DNA of 60,515 nucleotides from Mycoplasmatota bacterium (GTDB lineage Bacteria; Bacillota_I; Bacilli_A; Acholeplasmatales; Acholeplasmataceae): positions 1-60,515 of the forward strand of contig JANKMU010000011.1 in the NCBI GenBank assembly GCA_024650045.1, given 5' to 3'. The notes under the pieces were generated by a model that ran no database searches, had not been told where the DNA came from, and saw only the letters and a list, made by a program, of their open reading frames with translations. Shown here piece after piece: positions 34,414 to 43,466 of the stretch. Position 1 is the stretch's first letter, and each line of letters begins with the position of its first letter. Both the position numbers and the translations under genes were made by a program.

Positions 34414-36049
34414 TATTGAACAATCCCTTCTTATAATGTGTCAATACATAAATTAACACACCTGCTATCGTTATAAGTATTAAAGATGCCAAACTTGATT
34501 CCTGAATCATTTCATCTTTTGCGTAGATGTAAACCATTGTTGATAAGGAATCATAGTTTGCAGGTCTTAAAATTAAAGTTAATGGCAATTCTTTGATAAT
34601 ATCTACAAAAGCAAGTATAAATGCTCCAATTAAACCTGGTAATATAAGCGGTATATCAACACGGATAAGTGCATCTAGTCGACTTGAACCAAGTGTATAT
34701 GCAGATTCAGTAAATTTAGTGCCAATTTTTTCATATTGGCTATCAATACTATTGAATCCTATGGACAAGAACCTTAATACATAAGCAAAAATGAGTGTGA
34801 ATATGCTTAGTGTAATCACAAGCGTTGGTCCATGAGGAATGATTACTGAATAAATGGGTGCTAACAATCTATCGATATCTACAAAAAACACATGGACTGC
34901 TACTGCAATAACAGCACCTGGTATCGCATATCCTAAATTTGCCAACTTAACCCAAGATTTACTAACTTTACTTCGAGCTTTCATTCGACTAAAGTTCACC
35001 ATGAATAATGATATGATGACAATAAATATAGCAGTAACTACCGAGTTAACTACTGTATTCATGGTTGCTATAAGTAATCTCATATTAAATGCTTTTTGGA
35101 ATGTTAGGAATAAATACCAAATCAATTGTAAAAATGGAATAATAAATCCAATCGATAAAATAAACCATAAAAATGAAGCTACCCCAAAATGTTTCCATCC
35201 ATGAATTTTACGTCTAATAATCAGTTTTGTTTTAACATGCATATGATATTGTCTTCTGCCTCTTAAGATACGTTCAATGATAATAACGGCAAAGACAAGA
35301 ATCATTAAGTATGCAGATAATCTAATTGCACTATTAATATCGCCTAATGAAAACCAAGCATTAAATATAGCAAAGCTAAACACTCTAACGTTAAAGTATT
35401 GAACAACACCATAATCATTTAAAGTTTCTAAAATAACGAGTAAGGATCCAGCCACTAGTGCTGGTCTTACAAGTGGAATAGTTACAGAAAATAACCTTTT
35501 CCATTTGTTCGCACCAAGCAAAGTTGCACTTTCAATATATGATGAACTTTGTCTTGACAACGCACTCAATGTAAGTATATATATATAAGGATATAGTGTA
35601 AATGCGAAAATCAATGCTGCACCAATCATATTCATTATATTGATTTGTCCGGGTATGCCTAATACATTCATTAATCTTGAAATTGTACCCGTATAACTTA
35701 CCATGTCTGCATAAACATACGCTGCAATATACGATGGTACAGCTAATGGTATCACAAGAATCCAACTTAAAAACTTACGTCCTTTAAAATCATATCTAGC
35801 TACAAAATAAGCAGAAGAAAATCCTATAATTAAGGATAATGATGACACAATTACAATTAAAACCACAGAATTGATAATATATTCTCTTAATAAGTGAGTT
35901 CTAATATGTTCCCAAGTCGAACTTGATGGGCCAAAAAACTCAAAAAGAATATTGACAATAGGCAGTAATATTAAAACGCCAATGACAATACTCATGATGG
36001 TAAAAATATTCAAATGGCGTTTTATCTTAGTGCTTATGATATAACACAC
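34403..36049 (-). CDS. fbpB: Ferric iron ABC importer permease (FbpB-like)
   Basis: Two fused permease halves, 548 aa with about twelve membrane helices, as in FbpB/ThiP. Each half contains an EAA-type coupling loop (ESATLLGANKWKRLFSVTIP around 180 and ESAYTLGSSRLDALIRVDIP around 455). The start is uncertain: GTG at 36049 is very close to AAAGG, and no in-frame ATG precedes the first helix. Operon order is binding protein, permease, ATPase. Confidence 0.88.
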   Translation of the reverse strand: MCYIISTKIKRHLNIFTIMSIVIGVLILLPIVNILFEFFGPSSSTWEHIRTHLLREYIINSVVLIVIVSSLSLIIGFSSAYFVARYDFKGRKFLSWILVIPLAVPSYIAAYVYADMVSYTGTISRLMNVLGIPGQINIMNMIGAALIFAFTLYPYIYILTLSALSRQSSSYIESATLLGANKWKRLFSVTIPLVRPALVAGSLLVILETLNDYGVVQYFNVRVFSFAIFNAWFSLGDINSAIRLSAYLMILVFAVIIIERILRGRRQYHMHVKTKLIIRRKIHGWKHFGVASFLWFILSIGFIIPFLQLIWYLFLTFQKAFNMRLLIATMNTVVNSVVTAIFIVIISLFMVNFSRMKARSKVSKSWVKLANLGYAIPGAVIAVAVHVFFVDIDRLLAPIYSVIIPHGPTLVITLSIFTLIFAYVLRFLSIGFNSIDSQYEKIGTKFTESAYTLGSSRLDALIRVDIPLILPGLIGAFILAFVDIIKELPLTLILRPANYDSLSTMVYIYAKDEMIQESSLASLILITIAGVLIYVLTHYKKGLFNNVY

Positions 36050-36065
36050 ATCCTTTAAATTCTAG

Positions 36066-37100
36066 CTATTTCCAACCTTCTTCATTCATAATGATTGTTG
36101 CTAGTGCACTATGTTCACCGAGTTTATTCAGTGGTATATCTTGAGATATAAAACTCCCCCAAGACTTTAATAAATCATGTGGTTCTACAGTAGGATTAAT
36201 CGGGTACTCATAATTTGCATCAGCGTATGACCTTTGAGCTTCTTCACTTGTTAAAAACTCTATTAATTCAATAGCTTCATCAATATTTTTAGAGTGTTTA
36301 GCGACACCTGCTCCGCTGACATTAATATGTGTTCCAGTGGTGTCTTGATTTGGGAAAAATATTCTAACTGTCTCTCCGACCTCAACTTCATATGGATCAC
36401 TTGAGTTAAGCATTCTTCCTATATAATAAGTATTCATAATAGCTATATCAGCTTCACCGGATACAACTGCTTTTGCTTGGTCTCTATCATTGCCTTGTGG
36501 GTCTCTTGCAAAATTTTGAACAAGACCAGCAGCCCAAGCTCTCGCTTGTTGTTCTCCCATGATTTCAATCATTGATGACATTAGACTTTGATTATAAATG
36601 TTTGTTGAAGTTCTTGTTACAATTCGACCTTCCCATTTTGAATCCGTTAAGTCCTCATATGTTGATAGTTCACTAGCATTTACACGATCTGGATGATAAA
36701 CCAAAACTCTAGCTCTCATTGTTAAACCATACCAATAATGATTAGTATCTTTATATTTACTAGGAACTTGTTCTTCTAGTACATCAGAGGTTACTGGCTG
36801 AAGTAAATCCATCTCTTTAGCACGATGTAATCTACCTGCATCTGCAATTATTAAAACATCAGCAGGTGAGTCTTGACCTTCATTACTCATTCTAGTAATG
36901 AGTTGGTCTGCACCATCACTGACGAGGTTAACACCTATTCCTGTTAATTCTGTGAATCGATCATATAACAATTGATCGGTATCATAATGTCTTTCGGTAT
37001 ATACTGTAATAACTTTATCTTCTCCAACACTGCCAAATTGACAAGCGGTTAGTATAATTGTCATCAAAAACATAACAAATGTTAATATCATTTTCCTCAT
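36066..37100 (-). CDS. fbpA: Ferric iron-binding lipoprotein (FbpA/FutA-like)
   Basis: Extracytoplasmic solute-binding protein, 344 aa. Lipoprotein signal: MRKMILTFVMFLM helix and lipobox LTAC with the lipidated Cys at 20. Periplasmic-binding fold of the iron(III) group: ITVYTERHYDTDQLLYDRF start, the hinge TRTSTNIYNQSL, and the conserved iron-ligand region IMNTYYIGRM. First gene of the fbpABC operon. Transcribed from a TTGACT/TAAAAT promoter overlapped by an operator-like inverted repeat, fitting iron control. Confidence 0.9.
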   Translation of the reverse strand: MRKMILTFVMFLMTIILTACQFGSVGEDKVITVYTERHYDTDQLLYDRFTELTGIGVNLVSDGADQLITRMSNEGQDSPADVLIIADAGRLHRAKEMDLLQPVTSDVLEEQVPSKYKDTNHYWYGLTMRARVLVYHPDRVNASELSTYEDLTDSKWEGRIVTRTSTNIYNQSLMSSMIEIMGEQQARAWAAGLVQNFARDPQGNDRDQAKAVVSGEADIAIMNTYYIGRMLNSSDPYEVEVGETVRIFFPNQDTTGTHINVSGAGVAKHSKNIDEAIELIEFLTSEEAQRSYADANYEYPINPTVEPHDLLKSWGSFISQDIPLNKLGEHSALATIIMNEEGWK

Positions 37101-37120
37101 ATACTATCTCCTTAAAATTT

Positions 37121-37166
37121 AATGATTAACATGATTCATTTTATGTTTTATATCATTCAAAGTCAA
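37121..37166 (-). promoter_or_regulatory. fbpABC promoter with operator-like repeat
   Basis: TTGACT (37161-37166), 17-bp spacer, TAAAAT (37138-37143). An imperfect 20-bp inverted repeat with arms AATGA/TCATT (37121-37140) overlaps the -10 and the start site, the usual place for an iron-dependent repressor. It does not match the ZIP operator at 47739. Confidence 0.6.
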
Positions 37167-37212
37167 AAGATATGATTAAGATTATAAACAGTCGAGTGTT
37201 TTATAATAAATA

Positions 37213-37242
37213 AGAAAAAAACAGCTGTTTAATCAGCTGTTT
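37213..37242 (-). terminator. Terminator of the cysK-cysE operon
   Basis: Perfect 9-bp stem AAACAGCTG/CAGCTGTTT with a 6-nt loop, followed by TTTTC on the minus strand; the stem overlaps the cysE stop codon. Confidence 0.82.
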
Positions 37243-37742
37243 CTATGTGCGGGAATTCCCTTTAATTTGCTAAAAGGTGGGGCATCTTTAACAACAACAG
37301 CATTGGCTGCAACTATACTATGATCTCCTATTTTGATAGGACCTACAATCGTTGCATTTGCATAAACAATCACATTATTTCCAAGCTTTGGATGTCGGTC
37401 TACTTTGTCAAAAGTATTTGCACCTAGTGTAACACCATGATATAAAACACAATTGTCTCCAATAACTGCAGTCTCTCCAACGACAACACCCATACCATGG
37501 TCAATGAAAACTCCATGTCCTATTTTGGCTGCTGGATGAATATCAATACCTGTTTTTTTTCTTGTTTTGTATGACATCCATCTAGCAAGATTTTTGAATC
37601 CTTTATTATATAGTTTGTGTGCGAATCTATGTCTCCTTAAAGCAATAACACCTGGATATGCTAGAAATATCATTAAGCAACACGGTGCAGCAGGATCATA
37701 TTTTTTTGCAGCTCTTACATCTTCTTGTGTACATTTAAACAT
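37233..37742 (-). CDS. cysE: Serine O-acetyltransferase
   Basis: Makes O-acetylserine for cysteine synthesis; partner of CysK. Left-handed beta-helix hexapeptide repeats with the active-site blocks [28 protein letters not shown] and YHGVTLG, then HPKLGNNV. 169 aa: the long helical N-terminal domain of E. coli CysE (273 aa) is mostly missing, as in EpsC-type enzymes. The ATG at 37742 overlaps the cysK stop by 8 nt and has no ribosome site of its own, so translation is probably coupled. A GTG at 37778 lies within cysK and is less likely. Confidence 0.92.
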   Translation of the reverse strand: MFKCTQEDVRAAKKYDPAAPCCLMIFLAYPGVIALRRHRFAHKLYNKGFKNLARWMSYKTRKKTGIDIHPAAKIGHGVFIDHGMGVVVGETAVIGDNCVLYHGVTLGANTFDKVDRHPKLGNNVIVYANATIVGPIKIGDHSIVAANAVVVKDAPPFSKLKGIPAHRNS

Positions 37743-38670
37743 TATATTCGTATAATGCTGTAGATAAATACCTTTCACCTGTATCAGGTAAAACTACAAC
37801 AATCCTCTTCCCTTTGTTTTCTTTTCTTTTTGCGACAATTGTAGCTGCATATAATGCTGCCCCTGATGAAACTCCCATAAAGACACCTTCTGTTTTCGCT
37901 AGTGTTCTTGTTGTTTCAATTGCTTGATCATTTGTAATTTGAATAATTTCATCGATGATTTCACGATTTAGTATCGCTGGAACAAATCCTGCTCCAATAC
38001 CTTGTATTTTATGAGGACCCGGTTCTCCACCAGATAAAACTGGTGAATCCGTTGGTTCTACTGCAATGATTTGAATATTTTTTAACTCTTTTTTTAAAAC
38101 TTCACCTACACCGGTGATGGTACCACCTGTACCGACTCCAGCAATAAATATGTCAACTTGACGGTCTGTATCATTTAGGATTTCAATGGCTGTTGTTCTT
38201 CTATGTATTTCTGGATTGGCAAGGTTTTCAAATTGCATTGGAATAATATATTTATCGCCTTGAGATTTGATTTCATTAGCTTTTGCAATTGCACCTTTCA
38301 TCCCTTTAGTTCCATCTGTTAAAATAACTTCTGCACCTAAGCCACGAACAATTTGAACACGTTCTTTTGTAACTGTATCCGGCATTGTAAGAATTAATTT
38401 ATAATTTTTTGCTGCACATATAAATGCTAAACCAATGCCTGTATTACCACTAGTTGGTTCAACAAATACTGTGTTATCATCAACGATTCCAAGTTTTTCT
38501 ATTGATTCAATTAGCGCAAATGCCAAACGGTCTTTGACGCTGCTTAATGGATTGAAGTTTTCTAATTTTACAACGATTTCTGCTTGACTGTCGATTAATT
38601 TCTCGTATCGATTAAGTCTAAGTAATGGTGTATTGCCAATGAGTTCTGTGTAGTTGTTTGCTATTTTCAT
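37735..38670 (-). CDS. cysK: Cysteine synthase A (O-acetylserine sulfhydrylase)
   Basis: PLP enzyme joining O-acetylserine and sulfide to cysteine. PLP lysine Lys46 in PLSSVKDR, the substrate loop TSGNTG at 73-78, phosphate-binding loop GTGGTITG, and SSGAA near 265. 311 aa. AAGGAG precedes the ATG. Forms a two-gene operon with cysE; a TATAAT at 38694-38699 is the likely -10. Confidence 0.95.
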   Translation of the reverse strand: MKIANNYTELIGNTPLLRLNRYEKLIDSQAEIVVKLENFNPLSSVKDRLAFALIESIEKLGIVDDNTVFVEPTSGNTGIGLAFICAAKNYKLILTMPDTVTKERVQIVRGLGAEVILTDGTKGMKGAIAKANEIKSQGDKYIIPMQFENLANPEIHRRTTAIEILNDTDRQVDIFIAGVGTGGTITGVGEVLKKELKNIQIIAVEPTDSPVLSGGEPGPHKIQGIGAGFVPAILNREIIDEIIQITNDQAIETTRTLAKTEGVFMGVSSGAALYAATIVAKRKENKGKRIVVVLPDTGERYLSTALYEYNV

Positions 38671-38748
38671 AATTATCTCTCCTTACCTTCTTTATTATAC
38701 TTTTTTTCAATAAGTAATGCTTGTAAAACGAAAAAGATAACGCATACA

Positions 38749-38757
38749 TGTTATAAT
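38749..38757 (+). promoter_or_regulatory. Extended -10 promoter of the MBL-fold hydrolase gene
   Basis: Plus strand TGTTATAAT, 16 nt before the chosen start; the -35 is weak. Divergent from cysK. Confidence 0.55.
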
Positions 38758-38773
38758 ATCAAAGGTGATGCAT

Positions 38774-39373
38774 ATGAAAATAGAAAAAATATCATTAGGA
38801 AATTTAAGAAGTAACTGCTATATTGTTTCTGAAGATGGAAATGCTTTGGTTATAGATCCTGGATATGAAAGTCAAGAAGTCATTGATTATATTAAAACAA
38901 ATGATTTGAAAGTTGAAACGATTTATATAACCCATTGTCATTTTGATCATATTGGTGGTGTTAAGCAATTAAAAGAAATTTTTAATCCAATAGTTTATGC
39001 ACCTAGAAAAGACAGTGTTTGGATTGATGATCCAAAGTATAATCAACTTGGTTATAAAACACCAATAGATGTATGGGTTGATGAAGGTGATGAAATAAGT
39101 TTTTCAAAGAAAACATTTATTGTCTATGAAACACCAGGTCATTCACCTGGAGGTACGGTTTTGTATAATGATAAACTATTATTTTCTGGGGATACACTTT
39201 TTTATCAAAGTATCGGTAGAACTGATATACCTTTATCAGATTCAAAAACTCTTTACCAAAGTGTAAAGAAAATATATGATTTATTTGATGATGATGTCGT
39301 TGTCTATCCGGGGCATGGAAAACCTACAACCATCTATCATGAGAAAAATAATAATCCATTTATTAGGAAATAA
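38774..39373 (+). CDS. Metallo-beta-lactamase-fold hydrolase (glyoxalase II-like)
   Basis: 199-aa MBL-fold protein of the YqgX/YcbL group, probably a thioester (hydroxyacylglutathione-like) hydrolase. Metal motif THCHFDHIGG, further ligands in ETPGHSPGG, FSGDTLF and the final PGHGKPT. Start is the ATG at 38774 with AAAGGTG 6 nt upstream; a GTG at 38765 lies in that site. Monocistronic between divergent cysK and convergent rlmCD; shares a bidirectional terminator with the latter. Confidence 0.9.
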   Translation: MKIEKISLGNLRSNCYIVSEDGNALVIDPGYESQEVIDYIKTNDLKVETIYITHCHFDHIGGVKQLKEIFNPIVYAPRKDSVWIDDPKYNQLGYKTPIDVWVDEGDEISFSKKTFIVYETPGHSPGGTVLYNDKLLFSGDTLFYQSIGRTDIPLSDSKTLYQSVKKIYDLFDDDVVVYPGHGKPTTIYHEKNNNPFIRK

Positions 39374-39402
39374 AAAACCGCAAATGCGGTTTTATTTTTT
39401 TT
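39374..39402. terminator. Bidirectional terminator of MBL hydrolase and rlmCD
   Basis: Stem AAAACCGC/GCGGTTTT with an AAAT loop right after the MBL stop codon; T-tracts on both sides (TTATTTTTTTT on plus, TTTA on minus). It includes the last codons of the methyltransferase gene. Confidence 0.85.
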
Positions 39403-40672
39403 CAAGTATTACAAGAGTTTCTATTTCCGATGTCTGATAAAACATCTTGATTGGAATGACTTCTTTTAATTCATATGCAACTTGAAGTGCTGATATATTT
39501 TTGGCGAGTGTTTTGACATCACAAGATAAATAAAAGATTTTTTTAAATGATTTTTCTGAAACTTGCTCAATAAATTTTTCATTCAAACCTTGTCTCGGTG
39601 GATCAACGACTAAATAGTCAGCATCCAATAAATGGATTACCTTTTCTGCTAAGTCATCAATAATATCTATATGATTTATACGATGTGACTCAAGTATATT
39701 TTTTGCCATCGAAATACTTTCTCGATTAGATTCTATCATTGTTATTTTTCTAACCTTATCCTGTAAGTAAAAACCGATGCTTCCTATTCCGCTATATGCA
39801 TCAACTAATGATGAATTAGGCTCTATATTGTCTTTAATTACTTGATATGCTTTTTGTATTACAGGAAGATTAACTTGAAAAAACGAGCGATCATTAATTT
39901 GAACTTCGATTCCGTTAAGTGTTTCCGTTATGCGATTTAAACCAAATAAAGTCTTTGATTTTTCTCCAAAAATAACTTTAGGATGACTTTTGACATTAAC
40001 GGTAACTCCAACAACTTTTGGAATTGTCATTAATTTTGAGACGATATTATTTCTGCCCATAAATTTTTCTTGTGTTGCTATCAAAGTAATGAGAATTTCT
40101 TGTTTACTATTTGTTCTAAAGGCGATATGTTTAAGTTTATTTGAGTCAACTTTAATCTGATTTTTATTAATAAAGTTTAGAACCTCATTTGTCTTTTGAT
40201 CGGATAAAATAAATTGGTCAACAGCAATTAATTCATTACTATTATCTTTATATAAACCTAATGTTAAATATGGTTGATTCATAACATGAAAAACACTTTT
40301 ATTTCTGTAATGTGTGGTTTGATTTGTTGTAATGATATTTTGAATTGGAAAATCTATTTGTGCTATTTTTTTAATTGTTTCGTAAGTTGTTTTGATTTGC
40401 CACTCATCTTGTTTCTTTTGCGAAAGATGGATTAGATCATAACTTCCTAATTCTAATTCTTCATGCTCAACTCGATCAGGACTTTTTGTTATTAATCTTT
40501 TAATTTTACCTTCTGCAAAACTTTTTTTAAGTTTAGTAATCTCTATTTCTGCAACTTCACCATCAATAAGTTTAGGTACAAAAATAACATAGCCCTCATG
40601 TTTAACAACACCTTGACCTTGATAATCTAAATCAACAGCCATACCTTCAATAATACTACCAACAGTTAACAT
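39392..40672 (-). CDS. rlmCD: 23S rRNA/tRNA m5U methyltransferase (RlmCD/RumA family)
   Basis: SAM-dependent uracil-C5 RNA methyltransferase. N-terminal TRAM domain (1-60, GQGVVKHEGYVIFVP), substrate motif FFQVN, SAM motif DAYSGIGSIGFYL, VVDPPRQGL, and catalytic Cys in YLSCDVKTLAKN. The Fe-S cysteines of E. coli RlmD are absent. 426 aa from the ATG at 40672 with AGGAGG 6 nt upstream inside the end of the serine dehydratase gene; the longer frame is not used. The exact target uridine cannot be told. Confidence 0.9.
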   Translation of the reverse strand: MLTVGSIIEGMAVDLDYQGQGVVKHEGYVIFVPKLIDGEVAEIEITKLKKSFAEGKIKRLITKSPDRVEHEELELGSYDLIHLSQKKQDEWQIKTTYETIKKIAQIDFPIQNIITTNQTTHYRNKSVFHVMNQPYLTLGLYKDNSNELIAVDQFILSDQKTNEVLNFINKNQIKVDSNKLKHIAFRTNSKQEILITLIATQEKFMGRNNIVSKLMTIPKVVGVTVNVKSHPKVIFGEKSKTLFGLNRITETLNGIEVQINDRSFFQVNLPVIQKAYQVIKDNIEPNSSLVDAYSGIGSIGFYLQDKVRKITMIESNRESISMAKNILESHRINHIDIIDDLAEKVIHLLDADYLVVDPPRQGLNEKFIEQVSEKSFKKIFYLSCDVKTLAKNISALQVAYELKEVIPIKMFYQTSEIETLVILEKK

Positions 40673-41870
40673 CTTCTTCCTCCTTAAAGTAAAACGCAAG
40701 TCCACCTTGAGAGGTTTCTTTGTAGGATGTATGCATATCCAAGCCAGTTTGATACATGGCTTGAATCACCATATCTAATGATATTTTTCTTGAATCAGTC
40801 AAGAAAAATGCTAATCCACAAGCATCGATTGCGCGAAGTGCAGCAACCGCATTTCTTTCTATGCACGGAATTTGTACATATCCGTTTACTGGGTCACATG
40901 TTAAACCTAAATGGTGTTCAATTGCGATTTCAGCAGCATATTCAACTTGATCCATGGATAGATTAAACAATGTTGCATGAGCTGCAGCAGCCATCGCACA
41001 AGCACTTCCTATTTCAGCTTGACAACCTGCAACTGCACCACTAATCGATGCATTATGTTTAATAAGATTTCCTATTAATCCGGCAACAGCAAGACCTCTA
41101 ATAATTCTTTCTTGAGTTACTACTTGATGTTTTTCATGCATATAATATAAAACAGCTGGTAAAACACCACAAGCTCCGCACGTTGGTGCAGTGACGATCA
41201 CTCCACCACTTGCATTTTCTTCGCTAACCGCGAATGCGTAACTACTAACAAGTCTATTTTCAGTTATTTCTGGTACTTCTTTTTCTTGATCACGACTGTA
41301 CAAAAATGGTGCTTTTCTTTTCAGTTTTAATGGACCTGGTAAAACACCTTTTGTTGAAATACCGTTCATAATCGATATCTTCATGGCTTCCCATATTTCA
41401 ACTAAAAAATCGTGAAAACCATCATCTTCCATTTCAAACACATAATCAGCTAATGACATTTTTTTAGTTCTACAATAGTTTTTTATTTCTCTAAATGTTT
41501 GATGCTTATAAACAGTTTTTTCTATTTCGCCTTCTCCAGAAAATAGAATCCGTCCGCCACCAACACTCTGAACTTCTTTTTCAACAACTAGAGTATCGTT
41601 CTCATAGCCTTTAATGATTAATGTGTTTGGATGTTTTGTTAAATCAATTGACGTCAAAAAAGCCACATGACATGGTGCAAGTGACTCTTTGATTGCTTCT
41701 TCGGTTAAGTGCCCTTTTCCTGTTAAAGCTAGAGAATTATAGAGTGTAATTTCAAATCTATCAAGATTTGTAAATTGTTCTTTGATGATTTTGGCTGCCT
41801 TAGCAGGACCCATCGTATGAGAACTTGATGGGCCATATCCGATTTGATACAGTGATCGAATTGAGAGCAT
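40656..41870 (-). CDS. sdaA: L-serine dehydratase, single-chain Fe-S type
   Basis: Deaminates L-serine to pyruvate and ammonia. Single-chain form with beta and alpha domains fused: N-terminal GYGPSSSHTMGP, then cysteine motifs for the [4Fe-4S] cluster in TCGACGVLP, GSACAMAAA and LTCDPVNGYVQIPC. 404 aa. GGAAAGTGA precedes the ATG. Lies 17 nt after the M32 carboxypeptidase gene and overlaps rlmCD, so the three probably form one transcript; together with cysE it makes serine a branch point between pyruvate and cysteine. Confidence 0.94.
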   Translation of the reverse strand: MLSIRSLYQIGYGPSSSHTMGPAKAAKIIKEQFTNLDRFEITLYNSLALTGKGHLTEEAIKESLAPCHVAFLTSIDLTKHPNTLIIKGYENDTLVVEKEVQSVGGGRILFSGEGEIEKTVYKHQTFREIKNYCRTKKMSLADYVFEMEDDGFHDFLVEIWEAMKISIMNGISTKGVLPGPLKLKRKAPFLYSRDQEKEVPEITENRLVSSYAFAVSEENASGGVIVTAPTCGACGVLPAVLYYMHEKHQVVTQERIIRGLAVAGLIGNLIKHNASISGAVAGCQAEIGSACAMAAAAHATLFNLSMDQVEYAAEIAIEHHLGLTCDPVNGYVQIPCIERNAVAALRAIDACGLAFFLTDSRKISLDMVIQAMYQTGLDMHTSYKETSQGGLAFYFKEEEDVNCW

Positions 41871-41887
41871 TTACTTCACTTTCCTTT

Positions 41888-43384
41888 TTATACGTTGCTA
41901 AACTTTTCCTTTAAGTATTCTACATAGTAGTTAGGATTAAAGTCTTCTTTCGTGCAAATTTGTAAAATTTCTTTTGGTGTTTTTGACTGTCCATATTGAT
42001 GAACATGTTTTTTTAACCATTCATTGATTGCTTTAATATTGTTGTTTTCAATTTCTTTTTCGATATTGATTTCTTTATTCATTGCTTGATACATTTGTGC
42101 TGCGTAAGCTGAACCTAGAGCATAAGTAGGGAAATATCCAATCATACCACCAGACCAATGAATATCTTGTAAAACACCTTCTTTATCTGTTGTTGGTCGT
42201 TTACCAACATATTTAGACATTAATGATTTCCACTTATTAGGTAAATCTTTAACTTTAAGTTTGCCGTTAATAAGTTGTTTTTCGAGTTCATATCTTACCA
42301 TAACATGTAATGAATAAGTTAATTCATCAGCTTCTATACGAATTAATGAACGTTTAGCTTGATTAATAAAACTATGGAATTCCTCAACAGAGATATCTTT
42401 TAATTGTCTAGGGAATAGTTCAACTAATTTTGGATAATGTGTTTTCCAAAATGCCATTGAACGAGCAATCATGTTCTCATACATTCTTGATTGAGATTCA
42501 TGAATACCTAAACTGGTTCCCCCGTGAAGATTCGTATCATCATATTTAGGATCATTTTGAAGTTCATAAATTGCATGACCCATTTCGTGAATCGTAGAAA
42601 AAATTGAAGATGTGAAGTTGTCTTCGTGATAATGTGTCGTTATTCTAGTATCTCTTGTGCTTACTCCAGACGTAAATGGATGTGCACTTTCTTTTAATAC
42701 GCCACGCTTTAAATCATAGTTAAATACGTTTATCAAGTATTCAGAAAATTCTTTTTGCTTTTCTTTTGGATAAACAGCTTTAGTTAATCTACGACTGAAT
42801 TTCTGTCTATTGTTTTTGGTAACTTCTAAAACAAATGGTACTAATTCTTCTTTAAGTGTGTTAAAAAATAAATCATATTCCTTAACTCCAAAACCTTCTT
42901 CGTACATATCGAGTAAGATATCGTATCCTTTCAATTCTGGGGTTTCCAAATATTTTACAAACTTACGGTTGAAATCAACGATTTTTTCAAGCGTTGGTTC
43001 AAACATTGAAAAATCATTATTTTCTTTAGCTTTAGCCCATATTTGAGATCCTTGTGAAACCAATACTTGATAAGCAATAAACTCATCTTTTGGTACTTTT
43101 TTAACGATTCTTAAATCTTTAAAAGCATTCTTGATTTCCACTTTAAAATCTTGATCATCAATTTGATCTAGATTTTCATACATTTTTTCAATGGCTTCCA
43201 TAAACTTGGGATCCGATTGAAGCTTATATGATTCTTCAGCTAATACTTGAAATTGTTTAGTGCGATATTGAACTGCTAATTCTGGTGCTTCAGTCTCTTG
43301 GTCCCACCCCATTAACCAACCAAAATAACGATAAGCTTTTAATTTTCTTCTCGTCTCTTTGTAAAGCGTAATATAGTTTTCCAT
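41888..43384 (-). CDS. M32-family metallocarboxypeptidase (carboxypeptidase Taq type)
   Basis: Cytosolic zinc carboxypeptidase, 498 aa. The zinc motif HEMGH is in SSIFSTIHEMGHAIYE, with the third ligand Glu in GIHESQSRMYEN and the family marker TTHYHEDNF; a late GGMIGYFPTYALGSAYAAQ block is also typical. Likely degrades peptides from the medium or protein turnover together with PepT. AAGGATGG precedes the ATG. Transcribed from an extended -10 (43417-43427). Confidence 0.95.
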   Translation of the reverse strand: MENYITLYKETRRKLKAYRYFGWLMGWDQETEAPELAVQYRTKQFQVLAEESYKLQSDPKFMEAIEKMYENLDQIDDQDFKVEIKNAFKDLRIVKKVPKDEFIAYQVLVSQGSQIWAKAKENNDFSMFEPTLEKIVDFNRKFVKYLETPELKGYDILLDMYEEGFGVKEYDLFFNTLKEELVPFVLEVTKNNRQKFSRRLTKAVYPKEKQKEFSEYLINVFNYDLKRGVLKESAHPFTSGVSTRDTRITTHYHEDNFTSSIFSTIHEMGHAIYELQNDPKYDDTNLHGGTSLGIHESQSRMYENMIARSMAFWKTHYPKLVELFPRQLKDISVEEFHSFINQAKRSLIRIEADELTYSLHVMVRYELEKQLINGKLKVKDLPNKWKSLMSKYVGKRPTTDKEGVLQDIHWSGGMIGYFPTYALGSAYAAQMYQAMNKEINIEKEIENNNIKAINEWLKKHVHQYGQSKTPKEILQICTKEDFNPNYYVEYLKEKFSNV

Positions 43385-43416
43385 TCTTTACCATCCTTCT
43401 ATTCGACTTTTCTATT

Positions 43417-43427
43417 ATTATACCACA
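43417..43427 (-). promoter_or_regulatory. Extended -10 promoter of the M32 peptidase operon
   Basis: Minus strand TGTGGTATAAT, third copy of this 11-mer in the window, just after the mgtE terminator. Confidence 0.58.
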
Positions 43428-43457
43428 AAAAAAGGACTTCTCTTAAGAGAAATCCTT
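43427..43457 (-). terminator. Terminator of the mgtE operon
   Basis: 11-bp stem AAGGATTTCTC/GAGAAGTCCTT (one G-U pair, TTAA loop), followed by seven T on the minus strand. Confidence 0.9.
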
Positions 43458-43466
43458 AAATTTTAC

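Noticed and set aside
35532-35765. 77-aa minus-strand ORF within the iron permease gene
   Set aside because: Out-of-frame overlap with a membrane protein gene that has clear permease motifs; no ribosome site.
36066-37100. Thiamine or spermidine/putrescine binding protein instead of iron
   Set aside because: The permease is FbpB/ThiP-like, so thiamine was considered, but the binding protein has the iron(III)-group start (ITVYTERHYD) and the YY ligand region (NTYYIGR).
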